From the NCBI GenBank assembly GCA_039819165.1, contig JBCBSM010000001.1:248001-312000 (forward strand): a stretch of 64,000 nt of DNA, written 5' to 3'. Below, piece by piece: positions 48,491 to 58,853 of the stretch; the first letter of the stretch is position 1, and each line of letters begins with the position of its first letter. Source of the DNA: Planctomycetota bacterium (GTDB taxonomy: Bacteria > Planctomycetota > Phycisphaerae > Phycisphaerales > UBA1924). A model generated the notes under the pieces. The model saw only the letters and a list, made by a program, of their open reading frames with translations. It was not told the origin of the DNA and searched no databases. The position numbers and the translations under genes are program-made.

Positions 48491-50293
48491 TCAGTGGCCC
48501 ACCGGCCGCGTCTGCCGTCCGCGCTCGCCGGCCAGTTCCTCGGCGGGCGTCGGCGGGCGGCTGAGCCGGGCGCCCTCCACGGGCTCGCTGGCCGGCCCGG
48601 TGGCCCGAGGCGTGTACCGCGAGCCGTCGAGCGTCGGCCGCGGTGCGAACTCCAGGCCGACGCGGGCCTGTCCCAGCAGCGTGCCCGTGGCCGACGCGAG
48701 ATCGACCTGCGCGATCTGGTAATCCACCAGAGCGGACAGCTCGCTGAGCTGCGCGTCGGCCAGCCGCGTGGAGGCGTCGAGCACGTCGGTCGACGTCGAG
48801 CGGCCCACGGCGAATTGCCTTTCCTCGGCTCGCAGCGTCCGGGTGCTCAGGGCGACCCGCTCGCGGGCGGCGAGGATCCGTTGCCAGCTGGTCGTCAGGT
48901 TGTCGATGGCGTCGAGCACCTCCTGGCGGATGGTCTGCTCGCGGCCCGCGGTGGTGGCCAGTCGTTGCAGCCGGCTGAGCACCGCGCGGCGGAGGTTGGA
49001 CAGCGCCGCCTCGTTGCCGATGGGCACCACCGCGGTGACGCCGACCCGCCAGTCCTCGAAGCGGTTGGCTGCGGCCTCCTCGACGGCCTCGCCGAAGGTG
49101 CCGCCCAGCCCGTTGATGCGGTAGAGCGCATCGAGGTTGAGCTGCGGCAGCGACTGGTTCTCGGCCAGGTCGATGCGGACGAGGTCCTGCGAGAGCTGCA
49201 GTTCGGCCTCGAGCAGTTCCATCCGGGTGGCCATCGCGGTGGTGAGCATGGCGTCGGGGTCGAAGTCGTAGAGCGCCGGATCGGGCGTGCTCTCGAGGGC
49301 GACGGCCGTCTCGGACTCAACGTCCAGCCCGGGGATGTTCAGCAGCCGCTTGAGCTCTCGCTCGCGGGTGGCGGCGGTGTTCTCGGCGCGGATGATGGCC
49401 TCGGCTTGGTCGGCGACGCCCGACTCGGCCCGCAGCACCTCGATCTCCGAGACCGAGCCGGCGTTGAGCAGCCGCTCGGCCCGCTCGAGCTGGAGGATCG
49501 CCAGGTCCCGCTGGCGGACGCGGACCTCGATCTCCTGCCGCGCGGCGTACAGCCGCCAGTAGGCGCGGTCCACCGCCGACAGCTGGGTGATCACGTCGAG
49601 CTTCGTGCGGGCCTCGGCGATCTGCTGGTCGTACGCGGCGATGCGCAGCGCGGCGGTGGTGGACCGCCGGCCGGCGCCGCGGAGCAGCGGCTGGCTGAGC
49701 GAGAACTCCAGGTCCTGCGTGAACGATGGGTTGAGCGTCGCGAACACGTTGCTCGTGCTGTTGCGGGTGAAGGGCGCCGTGACCGCGACGTTGCCGCCCA
49801 GCCGCGTCGGGAGCGTCAGCGAGGGATTGAGCGAGCGGAAGGTCTGTTGCGCGTCGGCGAGCGTCGTGGAGGTGGGCGTGTCGGTGTCCTGGGCGACGCC
49901 GGTGACGCGGAAGACCGCCTCGAAGGCCGCCTCCTCGCGCGAGACCTGCTCGGCGGCGATCGATGGCGAGATGAGCGCGACGCGGACGGCCAGGTTGTTC
50001 TCCAGCGCGGCGGCGCGGGCGGCCTCGATGCTGATGGGCACGCTCGGCTCGCTCGCATCGATGACGACGGCCCGTGGCAGCTCGGGTGGCGGCTCCGCGG
50101 CGACCGCGGCGTCGCCGAGCTGCTCGACCTCTCGCAGTGGCAGCGTGCGGATGGTCTGCAGCTCGGCCCGCGGCGCGAGCAGGCCCAGGTCGCTCTGCGA
50201 GGTCTCGAAGACGCTGGTGCAGCCAACGCCGCACGCAAGCAGGAGCACGAGGGCCGGCCGCGCCGGTGTGCGAATGAAGATGGCGATGGCCAT
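48491..50293 (-). CDS. TolC-family outer-membrane efflux protein
   Basis: 600 residues. Lipoprotein-like N-terminus (L-V-L-L-L-A-C-G-V-G-C), then two repeats of long helical hairpins (A-A-L-E-N-N-L-A-V-R-V-A with the usual A-x-x-N-N, and L-D-V-I-T-Q-L-S-A-V-D-R-A-Y-W-R-L-Y-A-A-R-Q-E-I-E-V) typical of outer-membrane factors. The second repeat includes E-D-W-R-V-G-V-T-A-V-V-P-I-G-N. About 100 residues precede the first repeat. As the last gene of the minus-strand MacA/MacB run it should form the exit duct. GGAG lies before ATG 50291-50293. Confidence 0.9.
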   Translation of the reverse strand: MAIAIFIRTPARPALVLLLACGVGCTSVFETSQSDLGLLAPRAELQTIRTLPLREVEQLGDAAVAAEPPPELPRAVVIDASEPSVPISIEAARAAALENNLAVRVALISPSIAAEQVSREEAAFEAVFRVTGVAQDTDTPTSTTLADAQQTFRSLNPSLTLPTRLGGNVAVTAPFTRNSTSNVFATLNPSFTQDLEFSLSQPLLRGAGRRSTTAALRIAAYDQQIAEARTKLDVITQLSAVDRAYWRLYAARQEIEVRVRQRDLAILQLERAERLLNAGSVSEIEVLRAESGVADQAEAIIRAENTAATRERELKRLLNIPGLDVESETAVALESTPDPALYDFDPDAMLTTAMATRMELLEAELQLSQDLVRIDLAENQSLPQLNLDALYRINGLGGTFGEAVEEAAANRFEDWRVGVTAVVPIGNEAALSNLRRAVLSRLQRLATTAGREQTIRQEVLDAIDNLTTSWQRILAARERVALSTRTLRAEERQFAVGRSTSTDVLDASTRLADAQLSELSALVDYQIAQVDLASATGTLLGQARVGLEFAPRPTLDGSRYTPRATGPASEPVEGARLSRPPTPAEELAGERGRQTRPVGH

Positions 50294-50331
50294 GCGTCGT
50301 AGCTCCTGGAGGACCGTGCCCGCGGGGCGTG

Positions 50332-51573
50332 CTAGTCGTGCCGCAGCGCGACGATGGGGTCGAGCCGCGCGGCCTTGAGCGCGGGGAACACGCCGAAGAC
50401 GATGCCCGTGACGGCGCAGAAGCCGACCGCGAGTCCGATGGCCCAGACCGGCACGTTGGCCTCGTCGAGCGGCGCATCGGGGATCTGCTTGAGCGCCAGG
50501 ATGATGCCCTGCCCGATGATGATGCCGACGGCGCCGCCCATCATGCACAGCACCACGGCCTCGGTGAGGAACTGCGTCAGGATGACGGCGGGCCGTGCGC
50601 CGACGGCCTTGCGGAGCCCGATCTCGCGGGTGCGCTCCGAGACCGACACGAGCATGATGTTCATGATGCCGATGCCGCCCACCAGCAGGCTGATGCCCAC
50701 GATGCCCGCGGCGCCGGCGACGAGCCCGGCCGATAGCGTCCGGAATTGCTCGATGTACTCCTGGGGGATCTCCACGTCGAAGGTCGACTCGTCCTCGGGC
50801 GAGATGTTGCGGATGCTGCGGAGCACGAAGGTGATCTCGGCCCGCGTGTCCTCGGCCCGCTCCGGGTCGTGCATCAGGCCGACGGCGTAGTTGATCCACC
50901 CGTTGGGGTTGAGGATCATCGCGGTGCTCATGGGCACGTAGAACTCGGCCCGGCTGTCCCCGCCGCCGAACATGCCGCTGAGCTCGATGGTCTCGACCAC
51001 CCCGACGACGCGGAACCGGCGGCCGGCGAAGAGCAGGTCCTCGCCGATGGGGTTGGTCGGCATGTTCAGCTCTTCGATCGCCTGCTCGTTGATGAGGCAG
51101 ACGTACCGCCGCTGGTCGAGGTCGATCGAGTTGAACGGCCGTCCCTGGATGACCTGGCGGTTCTCGACCTCGTGCCATACCGGCCGGATGCCGACGACGC
51201 GGGCCGATTCGATGGTCGAATTCTCGTAGTCCACGCGGGGCGACGTGAACCAGAGGGGGCTCATCGCCTTGATCGATGGGGCGTGCTCCTCGATCGCGTC
51301 GATCTCCTCGGGCTTGAGCTGGACCTCGCGCCAGCCGATGCGGCCCCGCCAGCTCTGCGGGCGGTCGCCGTCGACGTAGACCTTGGCGGCGCCGAAGGTC
51401 TCGAACTCGGTGAGCACGAAGCCGCGGAGGCCCTCGATCGCCGCCACGGTGGCGACCACCGCCGCGACGCCGATGACGATGCCCAGCGTCGTCAACAGCG
51501 AGCGCATCTTGTTGGCCCAGATCTGGCCGATGGCCAGCACGACCGTCTGCGACAGCAGCCGCACCAGGATCAT
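50332..51573 (-). CDS. MacB-type ABC permease
   Basis: 413 residues: an N-terminal helix ([18 protein letters not shown]), periplasmic MacB core domain (about 50-280) and three C-terminal helices with the loop [16 protein letters not shown], the FtsX-family signature. Works with the ATPase gene that overlaps its start by 4 bases. Substrates of such pumps include peptides, macrolides and lipoproteins; none is indicated here. Confidence 0.93.
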   Translation of the reverse strand: MILVRLLSQTVVLAIGQIWANKMRSLLTTLGIVIGVAAVVATVAAIEGLRGFVLTEFETFGAAKVYVDGDRPQSWRGRIGWREVQLKPEEIDAIEEHAPSIKAMSPLWFTSPRVDYENSTIESARVVGIRPVWHEVENRQVIQGRPFNSIDLDQRRYVCLINEQAIEELNMPTNPIGEDLLFAGRRFRVVGVVETIELSGMFGGGDSRAEFYVPMSTAMILNPNGWINYAVGLMHDPERAEDTRAEITFVLRSIRNISPEDESTFDVEIPQEYIEQFRTLSAGLVAGAAGIVGISLLVGGIGIMNIMLVSVSERTREIGLRKAVGARPAVILTQFLTEAVVLCMMGGAVGIIIGQGIILALKQIPDAPLDEANVPVWAIGLAVGFCAVTGIVFGVFPALKAARLDPIVALRHD

Positions 51574-52391
51574 GATGCGGCCTCCTGCGGTTCGGGTGCC
51601 GCCGATTGCTTCGCCCGCCGGGCGGCGGTCTGGGCGATGGAATTGAGGAAGGCCAGGTGCATCGGGTCGTCGCCCGTGGGCATGTCCGAGTCCACGCGGC
51701 CGTCGCGGAGCCGGACGATTCGCTCGGCGTGGCCGGCGACCTCTTCTTCGTGCGTCACGATGACGATGGTCTGGCCCTCGCGATGGAGTTCTTCGAAGAG
51801 CTTGATGATCTCGGCGGTCGTGGCCGAATCCAGGTTCCCCGTGGGCTCGTCGGCCAGCAGGATGGCCGGGTCGTTGACCAGCGCGCGAGCCACGGCGACG
51901 CGCTGCCGCTGGCCGCCCGAGAGCTGGTTGGGCCGGTGCCGCATGCGATCGCCCAGGCCCACGCGCCGCAGCGCCGCCTTCGCGCGCGCTCGGGCGGTGA
52001 ACAGGTGCCGGGGCGAGTAGATCATCGGCAGCATGACGTTGGCGATGGCCGACGCGCGGGGCAGCAGCTCGAAGGTCTGGAAGATGAACCCGATCTGCTC
52101 GTTGCGGACCCGTGCGAGCGCCGAGGCCGACATCTTGCGGGTGCGCCGGCCGGCGAGTTCGTACTCGCCGGTGGTGGGGCGGTCGAGGCATCCCAGCACG
52201 TTCATCAGCGTGCTCTTGCCCGAGCCCGAGGCGCCCATGATCGCGACGAACTCGCCCCGCTTGACCACGAGGTCGACGCCGGCGAGGGCGTGGACGCGCT
52301 CGACGCCCATCTTGTAGATCTTCTCGATGCCGCGGATCCGGATGGCCGGAGCATCGGCGTCGGGCTTCTTACCCCGCTTCAGACCCAGCAT
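51570..52391 (-). CDS. MacB-type ABC ATPase
   Basis: 273 residues: [12 protein letters not shown], Walker [21 protein letters not shown], signature L-S-G-G-Q-R-Q-R-V, Walker [14 protein letters not shown]-loop V-T-H-E-E-E. Textbook MacB/LolD ATPase with about 45 extra C-terminal residues. Overlaps the adaptor gene (23 bases) upstream and the permease gene (4 bases) downstream, indicating one transcript with coupled translation. Confidence 0.95.
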   Translation of the reverse strand: MLGLKRGKKPDADAPAIRIRGIEKIYKMGVERVHALAGVDLVVKRGEFVAIMGASGSGKSTLMNVLGCLDRPTTGEYELAGRRTRKMSASALARVRNEQIGFIFQTFELLPRASAIANVMLPMIYSPRHLFTARARAKAALRRVGLGDRMRHRPNQLSGGQRQRVAVARALVNDPAILLADEPTGNLDSATTAEIIKLFEELHREGQTIVIVTHEEEVAGHAERIVRLRDGRVDSDMPTGDDPMHLAFLNSIAQTAARRAKQSAAPEPQEAAS

Positions 52392-53700
52392 CGCCGCCGC
52401 CCTCCGCGAGTTCGTCCGCCTGCTCGTCCTCGTTCGCCGCGTCGTCCGACTCCCCGGCTTCTTGCGAGCCTTCCTCGACGACCTGCTGGCCGTCGTCCAT
52501 GTCCTGCAGGGCGCGGAATGGCCCGGTGATGACCCGCTCGCCCTCGCTCAGCCCCGACAGGATCACCGTGCTCGAGAGGTCGCTCACGCCCGCCCGCACC
52601 GGCCGAACGCGGACGCGGCCGTCCTCGACGACGTAGACCACGGTGGCGAACGTCCGGGTGCGATCGACCTCCTCGGCCCCGCGGACGGCGGGCGGCAGGC
52701 TCTCGGTGCGGCGGTCGAGCACCGCCTGGCTCGGCACGCGGATGGCGTCCCGCACGGTCTCGACCTGGATGTCGGCGTTGGCGGTCAGCCCGGTGCGGAG
52801 CAGGTCGCCCTCGGCCTGGCGGACGAGCACCTCGGCCTCGACGTAGCTCGTGCCATCGGTGTACACGCGGCGCTGCAGCCCGACGCGCTCGACGACGCCG
52901 TCGAACACGCGGTCGGCGTAGGCCAGCAGCCTCACCTGGGCCGCCTGCCCCTCGCGGACGAGCGAGACGCTGGTCTCGTCGACGCGGGCCCGCATGACCA
53001 TGGTGCCCAGGTCGGCGATCTCCATGATCAGCGAGCCCTGGTTGTTGAAGGTGCCCAGCACGGTTTCGCCGACCTCGACGGGCAGCGCAACGATGTGGCC
53101 GTCGATGGGGCTCGAGATGACGGCGTTGTCCAGATCCCGCTGCGCGGCGCGAACGTCGGCCTGGGCCGCCTCGATGCCCGCCTCGATCACCGCCAGGCTG
53201 CTCTCGGCCTGCAGCTTGCGGGCGGTCGTGGCGTCGTACTCGGTCTTGGGGATGTCGCGGGTGTCGTAGAGTTCCTGCACCCGTCCCATCTCCAGCAGCG
53301 ACAGCTCGAGTTCGGCCTCGGCGCCGCGGAGCTGGGCCTGCTGGGATCGCAGCCTCGACTGCGCGGCGTCGAGCCTCGCCTGCAGGTCCTCGGCGTCCAG
53401 CCGGCAGACGATGTCGCCCGCGCGCACGGTCTGGCCCTCCTCGAAGGGCAGCGCGACGATCCGGGCGCTCACCTCGGCGCTGATCTGCACCCGGCTGCTG
53501 GGCTCGACCGAGCCCGGCGCGTTGACGGTCCGCAGCAGATCGCCCCGCGAGACCGTCTCGATGATCACCTCGGTGGCGTTGTCGGTGGGCTGGAATCGGG
53601 CCTGGATCGCGCCCGGTCCGCCGAGCTGCCCGATCGCGAGCACGCCCACGCCGCCGAGCAGGAGGAGGACCACGACAACCGCTATGAGCCACTTGACCAC
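52369..53700 (-). CDS. MacA-type periplasmic adaptor
   Basis: 443 residues: a membrane helix at the N-terminus (W-L-I-A-V-V-V-V-L-L-L-L-G-G-V), lipoyl half-motif, long helical hairpin (about 95-175), D-N-A-V-I-S-S-P-I-D-G-H-I-V returning lipoyl half, beta-barrel and C-terminal domain; the last 45 residues are very acidic. It matches MacA/HlyD adaptors that link MacB to TolC. The start is GTG 53698-53700 with GGAGGAG upstream. First gene of the adaptor-ATPase-permease-TolC run. Confidence 0.92.
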   Translation of the reverse strand: MVKWLIAVVVVLLLLGGVGVLAIGQLGGPGAIQARFQPTDNATEVIIETVSRGDLLRTVNAPGSVEPSSRVQISAEVSARIVALPFEEGQTVRAGDIVCRLDAEDLQARLDAAQSRLRSQQAQLRGAEAELELSLLEMGRVQELYDTRDIPKTEYDATTARKLQAESSLAVIEAGIEAAQADVRAAQRDLDNAVISSPIDGHIVALPVEVGETVLGTFNNQGSLIMEIADLGTMVMRARVDETSVSLVREGQAAQVRLLAYADRVFDGVVERVGLQRRVYTDGTSYVEAEVLVRQAEGDLLRTGLTANADIQVETVRDAIRVPSQAVLDRRTESLPPAVRGAEEVDRTRTFATVVYVVEDGRVRVRPVRAGVSDLSSTVILSGLSEGERVITGPFRALQDMDDGQQVVEEGSQEAGESDDAANEDEQADELAEGGGDAGSEAG

Positions 53701-53923
53701 GATGCTCCTCCGCGGGTGACACGTCCCCGGTTGGTTCCCGGGCATTGTTGGGCGTCGGCGGCGCTGATTGCGGATGGGCCCCGGTCGGTCCGAGAATGAC
53801 CGGTGCCGACGGGTTTTTCGGCTATGCTCTCCGAAGAGGCGGAGCTTGGGTCCGCCCGGCACGGATTTCCGCGGCGATCGGGCATTCCGCCGGCCGCAAG
53901 CATCACCAGCAAGGGGGTACCCG

Positions 53924-54649
53924 ATGACCTGCAAGACGACCGCGGCACTCGCCGGCGTGGCGCTCGCCGCGACGGCCGCCCAGGCCCAGTTCGATGCCTT
54001 CGACGACCGGGTGGCGTGGGAAGACGCCGCCGGCGGCGTGGTCGAACTCGAGGACTTCGACTCGTTCGACATCGGCAGCCTGCAGCCCTCCCTGGGAGAC
54101 ATCCCGTTCGAGGGCGGCGTGCTGCGGGTCGAGGGCGTGGATTCCACCACGGGCGGACCGGCGATCGACGGCGGCGAGTTCCAGGGTTCCATCTTCCCGG
54201 CGACGGGCCACACCGCTTACGTGTTCACCTTCGACACGCCCATCAAGGCGTTCGGCTGGGACACCTTCGGCGCGGCAACGGGCATCGGCATCGCCATCGA
54301 GACCGACGCCGGGGTCGTGGACATCTTCGACTTCTTCACCGGCACGGGCGACTCGTTCCTGGGATTCGTCGCCACGAGTCCGGTGACCGAGGTCCGCATC
54401 GTCGAGTCACCCAGCTTTGGCGGCACGGCCGTCGGAGAGATCTTCGAGGCGGACAATCTCGTCTTCGTGAGCGGCGAGCCGTGCATCCCCGACTTCGATC
54501 TGGACGGCGAGCTGACCATCTTCGACTTCCTGGCCTTCCAGAACGCCTTCGACGCCGGTGATCTGATCGCCGACCTCGACGGCGACGGCGAGCTGACGAT
54601 CTTCGACTTCCTCGAGTTCCAGAACCTCTTCGACGTCGGCTGCGAGTAA
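53924..54649 (+). CDS. Secreted protein with C-terminal GC-type dockerin domain
   Basis: 241 residues. Signal peptide (T-A-A-L-A-G-V-A-L-A-A-T-A-A-Q-A-Q), a 150-residue beta-rich domain (T-A-Y-V-F-T-F-D-T-P-I-K-A-F-G-W-D-T-F-G resembles lectin-like domains that planctomycetes carry, only loosely), and two C-terminal dockerin-like repeats (P-D-F-D-L-D-G-E-L-T-I-F-D-F-L and A-D-L-D-G-D-G-E-L-T-I-F-D-F-L) bounded by Cys and ending V-G-C-E. An AAGGGGG precedes ATG 53924. Divergent from the MacA-like gene; terminator downstream. Confidence 0.85.
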   Translation: MTCKTTAALAGVALAATAAQAQFDAFDDRVAWEDAAGGVVELEDFDSFDIGSLQPSLGDIPFEGGVLRVEGVDSTTGGPAIDGGEFQGSIFPATGHTAYVFTFDTPIKAFGWDTFGAATGIGIAIETDAGVVDIFDFFTGTGDSFLGFVATSPVTEVRIVESPSFGGTAVGEIFEADNLVFVSGEPCIPDFDLDGELTIFDFLAFQNAFDAGDLIADLDGDGELTIFDFLEFQNLFDVGCE

Positions 54650-54677
54650 CCCGCGGCCAAGCCAGGGAAGCCTCAGG

Positions 54678-54702
54678 CGACGCCCCCGCGGGCGTCGTTT
54701 TC
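54678..54702 (+). terminator. Rho-independent terminator
   Basis: CGACGCCC (54678-54685), loop CCGC, GGGCGTCG (54690-54697), then TTTTC. Perfect 8-bp stem between the dockerin protein gene and the superoxide dismutase gene. Confidence 0.9.
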
Positions 54703-54788
54703 GTTGAGGCGCGGTATCATGCCAACCGGGGCGGCCTGCCAAGATCGTCCCGATTCGCCGCTCGCGCTTCCGCCGGAAGGAGACCACG

Positions 54789-55400
<612 letters not shown>

Positions 55401-55590
55401 CCGCGGCCCCCGGCGTCGCCGGGGGTGGAGGCCCGGTCCGGCGCTCGCGGGCGAGCTCCGAGGCGTAGGCGTCCGCCAGCAGCCACACGATCAGGGCCAG
55501 GACCGCCACGGGCGAGAAGATTACGGCCGCGAGCAGCAGCTTTTTGTGCACGCCGTGGAGCCGTCGGGGTGGGCCGGATCGCTTCGCCAT

Positions 55591-56218
55591 TCGGTCGGAT
55601 CATTGGTCCCATGAGGCGGCCACCGGGGTGTCGCCTGGCTGTCGCTAATGGGAATCGGTTGAGATTTTCTGGATTCGTGGGGTGGATTCCATTAGGATCT
55701 CGGCTGGCGCTCGGGGCGGTCGTCGCAGGGATGGCGATACCACGTCCCTCCGAGCATGGCTGGATCGACACGCCAGATGGCGGATGTATAGGTAGTTTCC
55801 CGCTCGTTGTGCGGATCCTCGGCGGATCGGCGTGAGTTGGGAAACTTCGAAAACGTGGGGCTCGTACTACATCCGTGCGTTCCGGAGGCCGGCAGGCCCG
55901 TTCCATTATTGGTTGCCGTCCTGAGAGGGCTTCGCCGATCGCAATCGGCACCCTCCAACCCCGGAAACGCAAACAGGTCGGTGCATGCCCGAATCACCCC
56001 GGGGTGGGTGGAGTAGGCCCAGAGGCCGTTGTTGTGGCGGTCGGGGCACCGGGCGAGCGCTTGGTGGTTAGTGCGGTGGACTCTCGGACACGGATGGGCT
56101 CTGCCGCCGCGGCGGCAACCGTTCGGCGTCCTGCGAGGTGTGTGGCATGGGATGGTCGCTCGCGGCCGCCACACGTAGAGGCCGGCGGCCCTCGCCGGCC
56201 ATCGAAGGGAAGTACTCG
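55591..56218. other. Long intergenic region / sigma-factor leader
   Basis: About 630 bases with no convincing gene. 55640-55860 is AT-richer than the surroundings and may hold promoters. Nearer the sigma gene are inverted repeats: TGCCGCC-GC-GGCGGCA (56102-56117), GTGTGGC (56140-56146) with GCCACAC (56168-56174), and GGCCGGCG-GCCCT-CGCCGGCC (56180-56200), the last ending 3 bases before the ribosome-binding site GAAGGGA. A structured leader is plausible. Confidence 0.5.
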
Positions 56219-57295
56219 ATGAGGCAAAAGCGAAGCCAGGGACCGACTCCGCTGGAGCAGGCTCGCCGCCGGCAGCACGCCGGCGCGTCCAGCCCGGGTG
56301 TCGTCGCGCGCGGAGCGCGGCGTCGGCTGAGCCCTGAGGACGAGCGGCTGCTCGACCAGATCATGGCCCAGGAGATGGACTACATCGACAGCCCGGCCTT
56401 CTACGAGGAGAAGGCCGAGGACCAGATCTACGACGAGGCGCCCGACATCCAGAAGCCCGACACCGCGTGGTACCACCCGGTGATGGACGACCTGTCGGCC
56501 ACGCGGACCCGCACGGTGAAGAGCAGCCAGCAGGTCATCCTGACGGCGGCGGAGGAGAAGGTCCTCTTCCACCAGTTCAACTACGCGCGGCACCGCGTGT
56601 GGATGCTGCAGGAAGAGGTCTGGAAGAATCCGAACCGCAAGCCGACGCCCGAGCAGGCCGAGGCGATCCTGTACTGGTATCGCAGGGCCGATCGCATCCG
56701 CGAGCAGATTGCCGAGACGAACCTCGCGCTGGTGCTGGCGATGGCCAAACGCACCCGCATGAGCGAGGTGGACTTCGCCGACCTGGTCAGCGAGGGCAAC
56801 ATGGCGCTGCTGCGTGCCGTGGACAAGTTCGACGCGGGCCGGGGCTACAAGTTCTCGACCTATGCGTGCCGAGCGATCCTCAAGGCCTTCAGCCGCCAGG
56901 GCATGAAGCTGAGCAAGTACCGCCAGCGCTTCCCGACGGACTTCGACCCCAAGCTCGAGAAGTCCAACTTCCTCGAGACCAAGCGGGCCGACTTCGAGCG
57001 GGATGCCGCCGAGGAGGTCAAGCGGATCGTGATGGATAACCGCGCCGACCTCACCGATGTCGAGCGGACCGTGATCGAGCACCGCTTCGGGCTCGAGAGC
57101 GGCGAGGAGAAGCCCATGACCCTCGAGCAGGTCGGCCAGATCATTGGCGTGACCAAGGAGCGGGTGCGGCAGATCCAGAACAAGGCCATGGAGAAGCTCC
57201 GCGTGGAGCTGGAGGCCAACTTCCTGGGCGTCAATCCCGAGCCCGAAGCCGAGGAGCAGGATGCCGAGGCCGGCGAGGTCGCCCCGGTGGCCTAG
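56219..57295 (+). CDS. Divergent sigma-70-family RNA polymerase sigma factor
   Basis: 358 residues. Region 2 (about 165-225) has E-T-N-L-A-L-V-L-A-M-A-K-R, D-F-A-D-L-V-S-E-G-N-M-A-L-L-R-A-V-D-K-F-D and G-Y-K-F-S-T-Y-A; region 4 (about 280-330) has T-L-E-Q-V-G-Q-I-I-G-V-T-K-E-R-V-R-Q-I-Q-N-K-A-M-E-K-L-R. The Trp-Trp pair of housekeeping factors (T-W-W-I after S-T-Y-A) is C-R-A-I here, and no normal region 3 separates regions 2 and 4. It should still bind core polymerase and a -35-like element. Long acidic N- and C-terminal parts flank. ATG 56219 follows GAAGGGA. Regulon unknown. Confidence 0.88.
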   Translation: MRQKRSQGPTPLEQARRRQHAGASSPGVVARGARRRLSPEDERLLDQIMAQEMDYIDSPAFYEEKAEDQIYDEAPDIQKPDTAWYHPVMDDLSATRTRTVKSSQQVILTAAEEKVLFHQFNYARHRVWMLQEEVWKNPNRKPTPEQAEAILYWYRRADRIREQIAETNLALVLAMAKRTRMSEVDFADLVSEGNMALLRAVDKFDAGRGYKFSTYACRAILKAFSRQGMKLSKYRQRFPTDFDPKLEKSNFLETKRADFERDAAEEVKRIVMDNRADLTDVERTVIEHRFGLESGEEKPMTLEQVGQIIGVTKERVRQIQNKAMEKLRVELEANFLGVNPEPEAEEQDAEAGEVAPVA

Positions 57296-57310
57296 CCCGA
57301 CCGCGATCCA

Positions 57311-57334
57311 CGGGGCCCGAACGGGCCCCGTTTT
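57311..57334 (+). terminator. Rho-independent terminator after the sigma gene
   Basis: CGGGGCCC (57311-57318), loop GAAC, GGGCCCCG (57323-57330), then TTTT. Perfect 8-bp stem, 16 bases after the stop. Confidence 0.92.
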
Positions 57335-57605
57335 CGTGCGCTCGCGGGATCTCGGCCGGCGGCCCATTCTTTGCCCGCCGAGGGCGGTGCCGCCCGGGTC
57401 CGAGCGGGAACTCCGGCCTCGGCCGGGTCGAACAGTCTGGGGGTTGCGGCTCGCGGCCGAATGGCCGCGAAGCGATCGATGCACGGAACGCGTAAACGGT
57501 CCGGCGAGGCTACATTTGCCGCCAGCGCGGCGGGGTGACGCGTCGGCTTCTCGAACCCGGCCCAGCCGGACGTATGCGGCCGCGTGGCGGTGGGAGCAAA
57601 GCGGC
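57335..57605. other. Intergenic region before the PilT-like gene
   Basis: 270 bases without a gene. One inverted repeat, CGCGGCC-GAAT-GGCCGCG (57452-57469), is visible. No clear -35/-10 pair was found; the promoter of the following three-gene run must lie here if the upstream terminator is efficient. Confidence 0.4.
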
Positions 57606-58793
57606 ATGAGCGGTACAGAAACGTCAGTCAACGGCAGGACCGAGGTTGAGGAGCACGTGTCGCCCGTGCCGGGCCTCGACGGCAAGGACCACGATCCGCA
57701 CGCGACGCGCTTCGGCGAATTCCTGAAGGCGTGCGTGAAGTTTGCCGCCTCGGACCTGATCATCAAGACCGATCAGCCGCCCAAGCTGCGGATGCGTGGT
57801 GCGCTCAAGCCCCTGGACACCGCGCCGGTGACCATGGACGAGTGGCACCAGGTTATCGAGCACATCCTCGACGACGAGCAGAAGAAGGACCTGCAGCACT
57901 ACGGCCACGTCGATTTCGCGTACGACTACAGCGACGACGCCCGCTTCCGCGTCAACCTGTTCCAGGCCCGCGGTCGCATCTCGGTGGCGGCCCGGCTGAT
58001 CACCAGCAACATCCTGCCCTTCGAGAAGCTGCACCTGCCCGACTCGATGGCCAAGATCGCCATGCAGCCGCAGGGCCTGGTGCTGCTCTCGGGCGTGACC
58101 GGCTCGGGCAAGAGCACGACGATCGCGTCAATGATCCAGTACGTGAACGAGCGCAAGCCCGTGCACATCCTCACGATCGAGGATCCGATCGAGTACATCT
58201 TCAATGATGACAAGGCGACCATCAACCAGCGCGAGATCGGCATCGACGTGCTGGACTTCAAGATCGCGCTGAAGGCCCTCGTCCGCGAGAATCCCGACGT
58301 CGTGCTCATCGGCGAGATGCGCGACAAGGACACCTTCGAGGCGGCCCTCAACGCCGCCGAGACCGGCCACCTCGTGTACGGCACCATCCACGCGTCGAGC
58401 ACCACGCAGACCTTCAGCCGCATCTACGGCCTCTTCGAGACCGAGGAGGTCGAGCAGATCCGCCGGATGCTGGCCTACCAGATGCGTGCGTTCGTCTACC
58501 AGAAGCTGCTGCCGACGCTGCACGAGAACATCCCGCGGATTCCGGGCATCGAGATCCTCATCAACGATGCCGTGGTGCAGAAGCACATCCTCGAGGAGCG
58601 CGAGGGCGAGCTGCGCGAGTACCTGAATTCCATCGAGGCGCAGCAGCAGGGCATGGTGGACTTCAACGCGTGGCTGGTGAAGCTGATCGAGGAGGAGTAC
58701 ATCCACCAGCGGATCGCGATGGAGGCGAGCCCCAACAAGGACGACCTGTCGATGCGGCTCAAGAAGTTCGGCGGGGCGTCGTCGAAGCGATGA
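57606..58793 (+). CDS. PilT/PilU-family hexameric ATPase
   Basis: 395 residues of the type IV pilus retraction ATPase family. Walker A is G-V-T-G-S-G-K-S-T (about 163-171); the Asp box is L-T-I-E-D-P-I-E-Y; Walker B is N-P-D-V-V-L-I-G-E-M-R-D (about 229-240); the His box is T-G-H-L-V-Y-G-T-I-H-A-S. All catalytic residues are present. In PilT families this motor depolymerises pilin or drives gliding. The two following genes are a degenerate relative and a membrane protein. No pilin, PilC or PilQ gene is in the window. Start ATG 57606 is chosen because earlier codons lie in a non-coding leader. Confidence 0.93.
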   Translation: MSGTETSVNGRTEVEEHVSPVPGLDGKDHDPHATRFGEFLKACVKFAASDLIIKTDQPPKLRMRGALKPLDTAPVTMDEWHQVIEHILDDEQKKDLQHYGHVDFAYDYSDDARFRVNLFQARGRISVAARLITSNILPFEKLHLPDSMAKIAMQPQGLVLLSGVTGSGKSTTIASMIQYVNERKPVHILTIEDPIEYIFNDDKATINQREIGIDVLDFKIALKALVRENPDVVLIGEMRDKDTFEAALNAAETGHLVYGTIHASSTTQTFSRIYGLFETEEVEQIRRMLAYQMRAFVYQKLLPTLHENIPRIPGIEILINDAVVQKHILEEREGELREYLNSIEAQQQGMVDFNAWLVKLIEEEYIHQRIAMEASPNKDDLSMRLKKFGGASSKR

Positions 58794-58853
58794 CCGGTGG
58801 CCGGGCGATCGACCGGCCGACCGCCTTCGGTGCGTGAATAAGGAACGCAGCTC

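Noticed and set aside
55611-55835. Possible small gene upstream of the sigma factor
   Set aside because: No Shine-Dalgarno, poor codon pattern and no recognisable signal; kept as intergenic.
55692-56174. 160-codon minus-strand frame in the sigma leader
   Set aside because: Low-complexity translation without start signals; overlaps the inverted repeats of the leader.
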